The translations under genes and the position numbers were made by a program. The notes beneath the pieces are model-generated. The model was not told the DNA's origin. It saw nothing but the letters and a program-made list of their open reading frames with translations, and did not search any database. Positions 37,180-49,260 of a DNA stretch of 64,000 nt are shown one piece after another. This DNA is from Mercurialis annua (lineage: Eukaryota > Streptophyta > Magnoliopsida > Malpighiales > Euphorbiaceae): assembly GCF_937616625.2 (NCBI RefSeq), contig NC_065574.1, forward strand, positions 1,612,001-1,676,000, written 5' to 3'. Numbering within the stretch: position 1 is the first letter of the stretch; each line of letters begins with the position of its first letter.

Positions 37180-37538
37180 AGACCAAATGTTGTAAAAAGG
37201 CCAAATCTTTCATAAAAGTTTCACAAAAGTCTTGATCTTTCAATTTTGTCGATTTTGGCCAAAAATAAATTATTTGGTTTCAATTGTGGCCAACTCTCGA
37301 TTTGATTTCAATTTACCTATGTGGCGCCTATGTGGCACCTATGTGGCATGTCAAATATTAAAAGGTCAGGACTTTTGTGAAGTCAAATAATCCATTTTTG
37401 GCCAAAATTGACAAAATTGAAAGGTGAGGACTTTTGTGAAACCAAATAATCAGTTTTTGGCCAAAATCGACAAAATTGAAAGGTCAGGACTTTTGTGAAA
37501 TTTTTTTGAAAGGTTTGGCCTTTTTACAACATTTAGCC
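37180..37538. mobile_element. Mutator-like MITE with 9-bp target duplication
   Basis: This is a 359-bp foldback. The left end GACCAAATGTTGTAAAAAGG and the inverse of the right end, GGCTAAATGTTGTAAAAAGG, extend into long arms (GATTTTGGCCAAAAA, CTTTCAATTTTGTCGA). Perfect 9-bp direct repeats TTAATAGAA flank it at 37171-37179 and 37539-37547; this length is typical of Mutator transposases. The right arm contains an extra tandem copy of the AAAATTGAAAGGT-GAGGACTTTTGTGAA motif. No open frame. Confidence 0.85.
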
Positions 37539-40500
37539 TTAATAGAATCATTCGTTAAGAAATCTTACTCAACTGATTGACTAATCTGTCACAAGTGGCC
37601 TTGTAAATTTGATAAATGACACATGTCCTTTTTATACCCTCAATTATGCCTTGATTATAGCTATAAATTTATTTATGTATTTGTTTGTAATCTTTTATAT
37701 TTTTTTATCAAAATTAAATAAAACACATTAAAAAGTGATAAAATAAAATTATGAGGTCTACATAAAAGTTTTTATTATGATTTTTCAAATTAAAATCTAA
37801 TAAGTAAATATAAAAATATAAAAAATTAATCACAATAAAACAAATTAAATTATGAATCTTGCGAAATTTCATTAGGGTCATAGACTCATAATAACAAATA
37901 AAATTTAATTTGAACGAAGAGCTTGATTCATGATCTTGCTAGAGCAGGTTGTCGTACGGCTTGATTTGTTGTGGTTTATAGTCATTTGATCAATTTTTCA
38001 ATAAATGTGTGAATGCAAAATAACATCTAAAAGTTTTATTTAAATATAAAATAATCTCCATCCTTCAATTAACTCGTAATATTGGGCAAGTCAAAGAAAC
38101 TAACATAAAATTCAAAAAAAAAATCAAAAAAAAAACGGCAAAATATATTAATAAAAAGAATTCATTATTACAGAGTTTTAAATTAAATACAATATTTGGT
38201 CCAGATTTATAATTTTGACTTAATGTATATTTTAACCTCTAAACTTGTACCCATCAGTTTAATCTATCTAACGTCTTAATTTGTAAATTTTGTTTGTTAA
38301 ATAACCTTTGAAATGGAGAGTGGGGTGGCAAAAAAATGTTGAGTAGGTCAGCCACCTAACTCGACCCATCACAAAAAAAAAGGATTAAATGGGTTAACCT
38401 ATAAAATACAGGTCAAAAATATAACATAACCATATAACATACCAGCTAAAAACATATGTGCACGTGTTTTTTTTGGGTTGTAACCAAAACGTCTCGTTCA
38501 AAATGGACAAAAGAGGTCAAATAATTATAAAAATGACATTATTAGAAGTTAAATAGCTTAGATGTCACTTGTCAGATAGATTAATTAAACTGAAAAAATA
38601 AAATGTCAAATAAGTTATTGGATACGATTTCAGGGGTTAAAAGATGCATGAAGCCTTTAATTACTGTAAGCTTTGTATTATTTGTACATTGCACATCCCT
38701 TCTCGTTCAATGGCTCTAAACTTGATAACCACAAGAAGACATAATTAATTACAACATTACATGTAAGTACATTACTTTTTATTACCTATTTAAAATCTCA
38801 ACTTGTTCTACACACATATATGAACATTATCTCATATGAGTTATTTAGTTTATCTAATCAAATTATTACATTTTATCGGTTAGCTGCATTTTAGGTTATA
38901 TGATACATATTTTATTTACCCATCAAAGTTTACTTGAATTTTTGCTACATGCATTGCTTGTTCAAATCACATATGTGTTGCTAGGGTTACCTTCATGGAT
39001 AGCCTTATGAGCTACGTCATTCTGTTAAAATTATGAGATCAATTTTTATATAAATGACAAAAATCTCCCTTCTCAAATGATAGAAAATGATATTTATTTA
39101 TTTATTTTAAAAAAAATTATCAATTCGATTCAAAAAAAATATAATATCCATCTCTTTTTTTAGAGAATAATATCCATCTTTTACAAATTAAACAAATTAT
39201 TCTCTTATAGGTAAGAAAAAGGTATAAAGAAAAAAGATGAATACGTGTATATTATGCTATTAATTATACGTTGTCTACATGATTGCTTATGAACGGATTG
39301 GCATTTATCTTTAAGCAATGTCTATCCAAATTCCAAACAATCAAATCAACTATACTCAAAAGGTTACAGAAATTAAATGTGAGATTATATTCAAGATGAA
39401 GTAGTATAGTTTTTATATTTTTTTTGAAACTTGTATAGTTTTTATATTGTACATAGTATGTATAGTTTTTAGAAGCTGACTTAAAGTTATGATATTATTA
39501 TAGTACATATATTTAATCTCTTAAATTAATGTGTGGTGCATGTAATTAGGAGTTTAAGATAAACTTAAGCCTATATATCAAGCTTTGATGCTGATCATAC
39601 TTTAGTAATAGTCTCCCTCTTTTATTTTCATCCATTGCATGAAGTGGCATATAAACAATTTACTCGGAAGCTAACCGTAAAGAAACAACATATTTAATCG
39701 ATGATTTTTCATACCAACTAGGACAAAGTTCAAAATCACAACTATTTCTTTAAATAAAACTTGCATTTCTGACAAATTCTGATCAGGGCAGACGCACGGC
39801 TCGCTAGCGATTGCATAAGGAGCCTCCTGATTTTGTCTTATTTGTTTTAGTATTCTGGCTTAAAAATAAATTTGGTTTATCATATGTATCACGCCAAAAA
39901 GCAAAAGCAAAAAATAAAATAATAATTTTGTTACATTCAAATTTGAAGCATATATAAATGTATAAAAAGGAGTAACCATATATTAGTAAAAATAATTTTA
40001 TCACATTAAAGTTTCAATTAAGCAATATTTAATATAGTCATCGTATCATTAACAAAAACGAAATCATCAAAGCCACGCGGCTTACAAGCAGAAACGTATA
40101 AAACTCTAATCTAGTCATATATAATTAAACAAATATACTTTGATTCGTTTTGAACTAAAAAAATCAATTAAAATAACTAATTCTGCTCGGTTTGATTTTA
40201 AAATATATTTTAAAAAAATGAATTGAATTTAAATTTTAAATTTGAATCGAATACACATCCAAGCTAGTCTTAGCTTTGTTCAAAAATTGGCCGTACTAAC
40301 TCCCGTTAGGCTTCAATGATGTAGACGAGGATAAGTATTGGCCATACATTAAATATAATGCACGTTCATAAAGTTTAGCAGAAGAAATGGGCCCTCAAAA
40401 TAACTCATAATATTGTGTTTTCATGAAACGTGGCACTTAAAGAAAAGGATCAATCATCTCTTATCCATACCTTCATAACTTCTATATCAATATTGAAAAG

Positions 40501-41234
40501 TCACTTTACTATATAAAACACATTTTTTATTTAAAAAATAAAATAAAAGATCGATAAATCAAACAATTGTTACTCGATCCAACTTGATTATTGTTATCCG
40601 GAGATTAGAGTTTGAACTCATGACCTAGGATATATGGCTAGAATCTTTACCAAACCGAATTGGACTGGTTAAATCGAGAACTGGCCGGCTGCTCGATAAT
40701 AGACTCTTAACATCAAAAATTATGTCTAATTGGATTGAACCAGTGGTTGACCTAATAGAACTAACGGTTGAACCGATTATATGATAAACCACATTTACTA
40801 ATTTACTAATCTAGTTGAACCGAAAGTCGATAATCTTATCAGTTCGTCTACCATTTTAAAATACTGCATTAGAGTACTCTCTAATTTGTGCCACTTACCT
40901 GACTAACATGGATCAATGTTTTTTTAAAGAAAATTATTGCAATTACAAAATTTACTGATCACTTAATAAAAAGTAAATTGATGCTTGTGTGGTTGTAGAC
41001 AAGGTATGGGAAATGCACCATTGTAATGTAACATCAAGAAAAAATAAGAAAAATCTTATATTCCAACATATCTCCAATACAAAAAGTAAAAGGAACAAAA
41101 GGACCCACTTTTATATTTAACCATTGATGGGGGCATCATGTTTAGTTTGTGTTTCAAGCTATTGCAAATTTGGAATTGAAACATGTCAATAAATTAGGTA
41201 TTATAACATGTCAAATTATGATGATTATCATGAG

Positions 41235-41610
41235 AGCAAATTACTATAAAATCCTTCATATTTGTCATAATTCACACTTTAATCCATTATATTGAAAAAT
41301 CAAACGATATGTTTCCTTATTTTTATTTCCGTCAACAGTCAATTTTTAGTGTTAGTCAACAGAGTCAAAAAATTTGGGTATATCAATTTTCAAACATGAG
41401 GGACAAAATCGTTGACAAAAATAAAAGTGGGACAAAATCGTTGAGAGAAACTAAAGTTGGAGACCATATAGTTTCGTTAACTCGGTTATGGACGGAAGGA
41501 CTAAATTGTTGATTGAAACAAAAATGAAGAATCATACCGTTTGATTTTGAAACAGAAAAAATTAAAATGTGAACTATGACAAATGTGGAGGTCTCATAGT
41601 AATTTGTTCT
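41235..41610. mobile_element. Foldback MITE with GAGCAAATTACTAT termini
   Basis: Left arm: AGAGCAAATTACTATAAAAT then CATATTTGTCATAATTCACA. Right arm: inverse of AGAACAAATTACTATGAGAC and CACATTTGTCATAGTTCACA. Second-level pairing occurs at AATCAAACG / CGTTTGATTT. The terminal motif CAAATTACT is shared with the element at 16767-17154. A clean target duplication is not seen. Confidence 0.65.
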
Positions 41611-42587
41611 TATTATTATTGATGAATCCTCTATGCCTACAAAGACAGTTGTGGCACGTCACTTTTATAACAAGCGAATGAATATTTGACATATTAAAAT
41701 ATTTAATTATTATTTACTTAAATATCTTAACATTGCAAAATATCTCATTTTGTTGCAAGAAAGATGCGACATAACGGTTGCGTTTAATAATTATTTATAC
41801 TTTAACATCATATTCAAACCAAATAAACTAAAATTAATTTTTTAAAAAGTTAAAATCGAATAAAACCAAACCAATCAGTTCAGTTTGTATTGAAAATGAG
41901 ATGAATTTGTTTTACTTCTAAAACCAAACATAACAGAAAATCATTTTTTTATAGCATGAAATCAAACCGAATTAAGGCTAACAAGCATTACCAATTTTCT
42001 AATTTGATTTCAAAAGTACTGAAAATGTGGTTTTTCGATTTCAAAATCACATCTATCAGACTTTTGTTAAACAAACAGACGAGGACTTGGTTGATCAAAT
42101 GATCAGATTTCAATTACCATTTTTTTCAAAGCAAAGGATCATCGTGGTACTTAAGCGCCGTAATTAATTAAGTCACACTTAGCGATTTTAATCAATGAGG
42201 GATGACATTCTCTAGTTATAGGTCAATTACCCCCAAATTGCACAAAATGAACATATTCACAGACCGCGATGACCTTCAAACCTAAAATTAGAAAGTATTG
42301 TCCCGAATTGATTAAAATTGTTAAGTTTGAGTTAATCGACTCTAAAGCACAGATTCAGCGACAGCGATGACATTCGTTCTTTTTTTTTTTCATGGCAGCC
42401 TCTACAGCTGCAGTTGCCTTGGCTGTAAAATTGCTACCGGAAAGTAGCAAATAGTAAAAATCTGGCATTTCATCCCTACAAAGGCGTAAATGCGAGCACA
42501 GGAAGCTCCACATTTTGCTACAAGACAATCCAGTAAATATTGTACACCATACATTAATTAAATCTACGACAAGAGACTCGAGTATCT

Positions 42588-43632
42588 CTACTTTATGGTG
42601 ATGTAGCGATTTGTGCCATGTCTGGACCAGAAGTCTTTGAGGTCGAGGGGGGCTGCTAGATCGTGGCCTTCTGATGCCAACCGACTGAGCAATTTTGTGA
42701 AGACACTACCACTCATTTTGCGACCACCAACTCGAGCATGGCGTTTATTAGGCATCTGCGGTAATGGATATGATGACATGGTGGTGGTGCAACAGGATGA
42801 CTGCCACCCGCCATTTCCCCATTTGTAGCATTGATGAGGAATGCCGGTACACGAGCAAATGGGTACCGGCATTGTAGACTCGTCAAAATTAACCATGTTC
42901 AAGCCATCCTGACCGTCCCATTCAACCTTAAACTTCTTCCCTTCAGAAGCGCCTTGTCCGTTCAAATCTTCACCTACTCTAATTCCCTTCCTTGGTGACT
43001 TAGCTGCCTTCATCGACATCGACTTATTATCCTTTAACCGCTTCGTCGGGTGCGACTTGAAATATTCGCCTGAAACAGTTGTTATAGGGAAGGCGTCAGT
43101 GATGTTCATCTCCCCTGCATCATCAAGAGCTTCGGCCACATCATTTGAATTGTATACAGGGTGCGGAATACGCTTTGATCCACGTTGATTTCCATTGCCT
43201 AAAGGAAAATTCAAAGTGTTTTCCCGGTATTGAATAGCTTCCAGAGCATTGTCTCGCTCCATCAAGGCATTATCCCGCTCAGCAAGAGCTTTTTCTCGCT
43301 GCTGAAGAGCTTCATCTCGTGCAGCAATAGCTTCCCTTTGTTCAGCTAATGCTTTGTCCCGTTCGTAAATGGCAGCATCCCTCTCGGCAAGGATGGCCAT
43401 AATCTTCTTATTCATTACCAGCGCATTATTGTGTTCCTTCGTTGGATGTGAGGGCCCCATGCTCCACTGCAGATATGGCGAGTATCGAGGTTAGATTGCT
43501 CTAAAATTGCACGACACAAAAGTGACTGAATGCAAAAAGTTTCAGAAAAGAGCTTCTCACCGGAGAATTTGGTGCCTTGTAATAGTCGATCTTATTATAT
43601 CTCCCATTATGGTGTTGTCCACTTTCATCCAT
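42588..43632 (-). CDS. BPC6: BBR/BPC GAGA-binding transcriptional activator (BPC4/5/6 class)
   Basis: Two coding exons, 43632-43561 (24 codons) and 43466-42588, encode 316 aa. The N-terminus ([14 protein letters not shown]) is followed by a coiled coil of Glu/Ala/Arg-rich imperfect repeats ([19 protein letters not shown], about residues 45-95), used for dimerisation in class II BPC proteins. A basic segment with KAAKSPRK precedes the conserved C-terminal DNA-binding domain. That domain has the Cys-rich core ([26 protein letters not shown]) and terminal block [17 protein letters not shown] to [10 protein letters not shown]. These proteins bind GA-repeat elements, recruit Polycomb complexes and regulate development. 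Length and domain order match BPC6-type proteins; the exact paralogue is inferred, not proven. Confidence 0.95.
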
Positions 43633-43723
43633 TTTATATCCAGTTACAGATAATGCAGTAGAAATCAGGTTGAAGAAAATCTCAAACGATGATTATTTAA
43701 GATCATAGACAGCAACTTCTCTG

Positions 43724-45205
43724 AAAAGAGAAGACAGTCTTCAGTTTTGAAAAAAGACGAACAAGAGCTTGGATCTCTTAGCAAGCAAAAGAAGTTTAGG
43801 AGCCTCATAAACATAAATATGAAATCAAGATTGTTAACGATTGCAAGAAGACAACAAACCTAATAATAATGTTCTGAAAAAAAAAATAGTTTAGAAATTA
43901 AACTCGAGAACTAAACAAAACTATCAAAAATAAAAAACAACCTTAGCTATAAGGCCTCAACTGCATCATGGGAGTTGAGGTTACAATAGCCACATAAATA
44001 TGAGCCACTTTCTACCTCAATAGGGCACTGGAATTATAAGAGACATGGATAACATTTTGTTTCTCCCTGAAAGCTTTCATGCCTTTCTATACAAAAATAT
44101 AGATGAATTCTATTTCTCAGCACAGCCAGTGTATTTTTACATTTCATATTAATGCCGTATTTCACATCGGTCATATTTAACTATTTTCATTAAAATGGTA
44201 TGAAGTTTGGCATGGAGAACGTACATGAATAGATGCCTTAATCAAACAATTTTCTTATCAAAATCTAAATCACACAAAACGCTCTGCAACTAAATGAACT
44301 TTGCGAAACTTATACATGCGTAGGTATATGAATTCATTTTAAATAAAAAAAATTAACAACAGAAAATATCATATAAGTGTTCAATGTTACAATAATCACT
44401 AAGAACTGCTTTCCTATTAGAAACGGCTCTCTTAAGTTTAGGTGTCCTGCAAACAAAAGCCTACAATCTGTTTCATAAGTAATTAACTGAGTAAGAGTAT
44501 GCAGGCATTAGGCCATCGCCAAGAACATTCAGCTAATTTGAAATTGCAAATGCAATTCTTAATCAACATACACCAAGCTGCCCCAGTTAGCAAATTGTAC
44601 ACTCAATGGCCAACTAGGTAGCACAGACGCTTCATTCAATCAACGTGTCCTGTTTCAGAAACATGTCAGACACTTGATGTTTCGGACACAAAACTTCATT
44701 TTTTACATAAAAAACCTTAAATAACACCGTTTCACCATGTCCGTGCTACGTAGATGGCCAATAAGCACTAATCGGACACACCCGTAAAGTCAAACCAAGC
44801 ATTGATCCCTACAGCAATGCAAAACATTTTGAACCCTAAACAGAACTTATGCAGATAATCTAGACTAATTTCAACTCAAGTTGACCTAACTCAACTATAT
44901 TTCAAACTTTTCTAATAACATTTTTTTAGATTAGTAATAGCTACCAAATAACCCAGATAAGTTAACAACTTAAAGCATACAACTTTAACACAACACAAGT
45001 AGTAACATAAGTCAAATTAAAGGACTTAAATTTAAGTAAAGTTAAACTTTTTTCATCAATTACGTTACAAAAGCAAAACCCAGATGGGTAATCATCAAAT
45101 TAAACAGTTAAAGTTTAATTTTTTTTAACTGTCACAGTAAATTCTTGAGCTAAAGATAATACAGAAGATCATAAAGAGATCAAAGAAGGAATTTAATGAA
45201 CTTAC
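43724..45205 (-). other. Probable long 5' leader intron of the BBR/BPC gene
   Basis: A donor (GATCA/GTAAGT at 45206/45205) and an acceptor (CTTTTCAG/AGAAGTTGC near 43724/43723) on the minus strand would place a roughly 1.5-kb intron in the 5' untranslated region. A leader exon would lie at about 45206-45310, with GAGAGA-type sequence. Leader introns of this size are common in BPC genes. The intervening DNA has no coding exon. Confidence 0.5.
44605..44760. repeat. Dispersed repeat copy 1 (GTAGCACGGACACTTCATTC family)
   Basis: AGGTAGCACAGACGCTTCATTC through CGTGTCCTGTTTCAGAAACATGTCAGACACTTG to ATGTCCGTGCTACGTAG. The ends are short inverted repeats (GTAGCAC / GTGCTAC). A second copy lies in a V-ATPase gene intron at 51268-51370. 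Lies in the leader intron of the BBR/BPC gene. Confidence 0.7.
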
Positions 45206-45319
45206 TGATCTGTTTTTATTTGAAGTGAAGAAGAGCTTTCTTTCCTGCTTTGATTTTCTTGGGAAACAAACACTAAAAGAGAGACTGAGAAATTAAGGAT
45301 TGGTGCGTGTTGATAGACG

Positions 45320-46390
45320 GGCTATAACTGATGCTCCGTTAAGCGAGTCGGATTATGTTTGTTTCTTTGAGATGTCGTTTTATGTTTAGGTTTTTGGCTA
45401 AACGACGTGTTCTCTGCTTTGCTTTTTCTTAACGGGTGGGCTAGCACGAATCGGGTCAAGGGAAAGCTCAACATGAGTTCTGTTTTGAAGTTGAAGACCA
45501 TAGTCCAAATTTTATAATTAAAATTCATGTATGGAAGAATAAATTTGAAGTAATAAAATATGAAAATAATTTATTTTTATACAAATGATTTAAACTTTTT
45601 TAATTAAGAGGTGAGATTCTAAATGATGGCTTTTAAAAAAATATTTAAAAATTTAAAAATTTAATTAATTTTTATGGTTTTTGTATTGTTAAATAATTTA
45701 TTTATTTAAATGTATAAATTTTACAAAATTTATGAATTTATTCATTTAATATTTCTCAATCCAAACATTATCTTACAAAGTAGAACATAACTCCAATAAT
45801 TCAGGATAGGTACAATACACATGTGAGATAAGCAAAACTTTGGAAAAGGAAAAGAGAGGGATTTAATAGGTTCTTTTAATTTGTCATAGTAGTAAATTTG
45901 AAGTAAATAATTAATGGGAATCTCATTAAAAATGCACAAACAAGGAATACAAATCATGAAAAATATATTAAAAATAATAATATTATGTTGAAAATATGAT
46001 TATATTCACAAATTTAATTTTAGTCAGAGAAATATTAGGTTGAAAATTCAGATGTAGAAAAAAATAGATTGGGATTTGAATTCAGTACTTGCTGTTATCC
46101 CCTTTCGCCCAGTGTGCCTGACTGACATCCGGCCCTTTCGCCCGGCGTGCCTGACTGACATCCGGTGCGGCGGTTAGTCCAATCATACCACGGTTATGGC
46201 ATTAGCTGTTGTAGTACTTGAAATTCAACACATTTTTTTCATAAGAGAATTAGCTTTTTTTGGTGAATAATGTCAATCATTCCACAGTTGAGATGGTTGC
46301 TTAAAGCCATTGCAAAGAGGGAGAATAAATGTCTATTTTCCCCTCAATTTCTGCAGAAACATTCCAAGAAGATTGGAGTTGTCCGAACAT
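45320..46390. other. Spacer between BBR/BPC promoter and aldo-keto reductase 3' end
   Basis: AT-rich with no coding exon. It includes a GC-rich 33-bp tandem repeat at 46101-46166. Confidence 0.6.
46101..46166. repeat. Two tandem 33-bp GC-rich units
   Basis: CCTTTCGCCC(A/G)G(T/C)GTGCC...TGACTGACATCCGGC occurs twice in succession, 46101-46133 and 46134-46166, with two differences. It stands out in AT-rich surroundings downstream of the aldo-keto reductase stop codon. Confidence 0.85.
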
Positions 46391-46392
46391 GC

Positions 46393-48659
46393 TTAAGCAT
46401 ATAGATTAATTCCCCAAAACTTGGCAGGTTGGTTGGTCCGATAGCTCCGGTCGACACTTTTGATCAGCTCCATGTCCTCTTTGCTCAACTCAAACTCAAA
46501 AACTTGAAAATTCTCCTTCAGTCTCTCAATCTTTGATGATTTGGGAATGATCACCGTGTTTCGCTGGATGCCCCACCGAAGAACGACTTGCGCCACAGTT
46601 TTTTTGTATTTCTCGGCCAAACCCTTGCACGAAAAAACAATGACACGGGAATACATGTGAATAAGTTATTGTCTGAGAAATCTTAAGAAGAAGAAAAACC
46701 GATGTAAGATAAGCTTACTTTAAGAACAGGGTCATCCAGACATGATACTGAACCAAACCATTCTGTATTAGCCACAGAGCCACCAAGAGGAGTGTGCGCT
46801 GTAACGCAGATGCCGTGCTTTTGACAAAATTTGACAAGAGATTCGCGCTGGAAGTATGGGTGTGTTTCAATTTGATTCACAGCAGGTTTCACCTTTGAGT
46901 ATGCTAGGCAATCTCTGGTTAGGAAGATGTCATAGTTGCTGCAAATAAACTTCCCTTTAGAACCACATTCCTACTTTAGAATACAACACTCTAGCTATCC
47001 GTAGGAACATAGTTTTATTTTTATTAATGAGGATCGTATGTGAAAAAGAACATGATATTGCTTTAGCAATTTGTCCACTTACTCTAGTGAAGGAGCATAA
47101 ATTTTCTAAATTAGAAACCTTTATCAAAAATATTAGAGCTAAAAAGATGTCATTCCCATAACCAATACTAATGTAAGAGATTATTTGCTTCCAATTGGAA
47201 GCAACAGGAAGAATCGTTATGATCATTGCATAAGTTTTCAATTACAGGATATACGAAAAGGTGAATTAGGAAATTTTGAGCTGACTTCATACCTGATTCC
47301 AATACTACGAACTAAACCCATGGAAACCAAATCTTCCATAGCATGCCAGGTAGTTTCCAATGAAATGGTTGTGTCAATGTCAAGCACTCCATCTTCATCC
47401 AAAGCACTGCTAGTTGTACCCACTCCTGTATGAACATGTAAATACAATAAAATATTTCAGAAAATGAGAATGCTGTTTCGAGTTTCACAAATTCATCCAA
47501 TGCTACAGATCTTTTTTTCCCTAGTACCCCGAAATGCTATAGGAAACTGTAAATTAGATCGAAATGCTATACAATTATTCCCGGATGAGCTTCTACGTCT
47601 ATTATTGTCTATCACGAGAAACTAAGTTAGCTCTGTCGCAATTATTATGCAGCGGAGATGATAACCAACTATTGCAAATTAGAAAAAAGGGACTTAATGA
47701 TCATGTGCATCACTCTAGTAGTAAAACAGATAACATTCTATCATATATTTCCTTATAATATCTCGCGTTTTAATTATAAGGCCTTCCAAACAAAAATATG
47801 CAGCTTGCATGCCATAATTTCTAAGGATCAAAGAACAAATCGAAAAATCTAGAGTAAATTACAGAGAAAGAACATTATTATGAAAAGAGTACGCACCAGT
47901 ATGCTTCGTGGCTACAGGGAAATGAACAAGGTAGAGATCGAGATACTCAAGCTGAAGCTTCTTTAAACTATCTTTACAAGCCTCAATGACATGTCCATGG
48001 TCTGAATTCCACAGCTGCAAACAAATATATGGGAATAAACAACTTCCAATTGTCACCAAAATATCAATACCTAAAATCAGAATCATCGAACTGGAGGATA
48101 TACGCGAAAGAACAAACAAACAAACCTTAGTAGTGATAAAAAGATCCTCCCTTTTAACAAGCCCACTCTGAAAAGCTTCTGCAAGTGCTTCCCCTACTTC
48201 TTTCTCATTCTGGTAATCAGCTGCAAACAAACACCAAATTGTCAAAAACCAGCTAACTAAATCTCTCTACAAAATTCTTTACAAGCAACAACTATTACAA
48301 ATACCCCCTAATAGTTATAACAAGGCAAAACTAAATCCTCTTTGAAAAAAAATATTCCAATTGAATCTTAAATTTTAGTATTTAAAACACCTAATAAACA
48401 AATTCAACATCAAAATCACGGACCAGATCGATAAACATTTTCATAATCTATTATGAATTATAGTAAACACACAGCAACAGTAAATCAATTAAAACAGAGA
48501 GAACTGAGAAGAGAAGAAATTACCGGCACAGTCAAAATGGCGGTAGCCAATTTGGATGGCGTTAATGATGAGATCTCTAATAGCTTTGCCGTCCATACGC
48601 CATACGCCCAGTCCGATGATTGGCATTTTGATTCCGTTGTTAAGTGTTATTGCTGCCAT
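46393..48659 (-). CDS. S6PDH: Aldo-keto reductase: NADP-dependent sorbitol-6-phosphate dehydrogenase / mannose-6-phosphate reductase-like
   Basis: Six exons, 48659-48524, 48220-48126, 48014-47897, 47425-47293, 46938-46719 and 46623-46393, encode 310 aa, the family's usual size; all junctions are GT-AG and in phase. The catalytic tetrad is complete: D43, Y48, K77 and H108 (HFDCAADYQNE, ITTKLW, LVHFP). The coenzyme end carries [14 protein letters not shown], with Lys and Arg that bind the NADP 2'-phosphate. [15 protein letters not shown] at the N-terminus and the [13 protein letters not shown] loop are characteristic of plant aldose-6-phosphate reductases (Rosaceae S6PDH, celery M6PR, Arabidopsis At2g21250). 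These reduce glucose-6-phosphate or mannose-6-phosphate to the polyol phosphate in the cytosol. Substrate cannot be decided here, since close relatives exist in plants that make little sorbitol. Confidence 0.95.
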
Positions 48660-48984
48660 TTTTTTCAATTTTCTTTAGCTTCTGCTACTCCAAAGCTATG
48701 GAGTTGGTCTCTCTACTCAATCAGCAAATGACAAATGATATTTTCGTTTTGTTTTTGTCGTATTGATGGCAAAAAGATGCTTAACCCACTATTTGTTTGT
48801 TATATAAATGACATGGCACAATAGTTGCGTTTTATAATTTTTCATCCACTCCTATTAAAAGTTTGTTATTCAAAAAATTCGTATATTATTTATTTTTTGT
48901 TAAATAGGTCTTTTTTTGCGGAAGTTGTGAGCAAGTGGTTCAATTGCGTTAAGTAATCTTCACGTCGAGAATGATAAAAACTTT

Positions 48985-49260
48985 TTATACTTTTAAAGGT
49001 TAATTGTAAATTAATACATGAACTTTAACCCTGATTTATAATTACCACGCCAACTTTCATTTTTTAGTAATTTGGTACACTGAACTAGAAAAACACTAAC
49101 GTATAAATTGTAATATATAGCCACGTGTTGCTGTATGATTGGTCGTTGTACCGAATAAATGAAAGTTAATATGGTAACTACCAAGTTTTTAAGTTCGTGT
49201 TTTAAATATAAATTAAGGTGAAATTCGTGAATTAATTTGCAATTAACCGTACTTTTAAAT
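48985..49260. mobile_element. MITE-like foldback element
   Basis: Left arm TTTTAAAGGTTAATTGTAAA then TTAATACATGAACTTTAACC. Right arm is the inverse of AAAAGTACGGTTAATTGCAA and TTAATTCACGAATTTCACC. Inner pairing is AACTTTCATTTTTT / AAATGAAAGTTAAT. It sits about 330-650 bp upstream of the V-ATPase gene's leader. The target duplication is unclear. Confidence 0.65.

Larger units (their letters stand above)
35100..42580. other. Gene-free spacer of about 7.5 kb
   Basis: I find no coding exon between the bZIP and BBR/BPC genes. It is AT-rich and contains the SINE/Mutator-like pair (36950-37538) and a foldback element at 41235-41610. Weak inverted repeats are also visible around 35490-35790 and 38160-38660. 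Confidence 0.65.

Noticed and set aside
38160..38660. Weak inverted similarity suggesting a foldback element
   Set aside because: Pairing is patchy in AT-rich DNA and no termini or duplication could be defined.
40590..40640. Possible SINE B box (inverse of GAGTTTGAACTCATGACC)
   Set aside because: No matching A box, tail or target duplication could be found.
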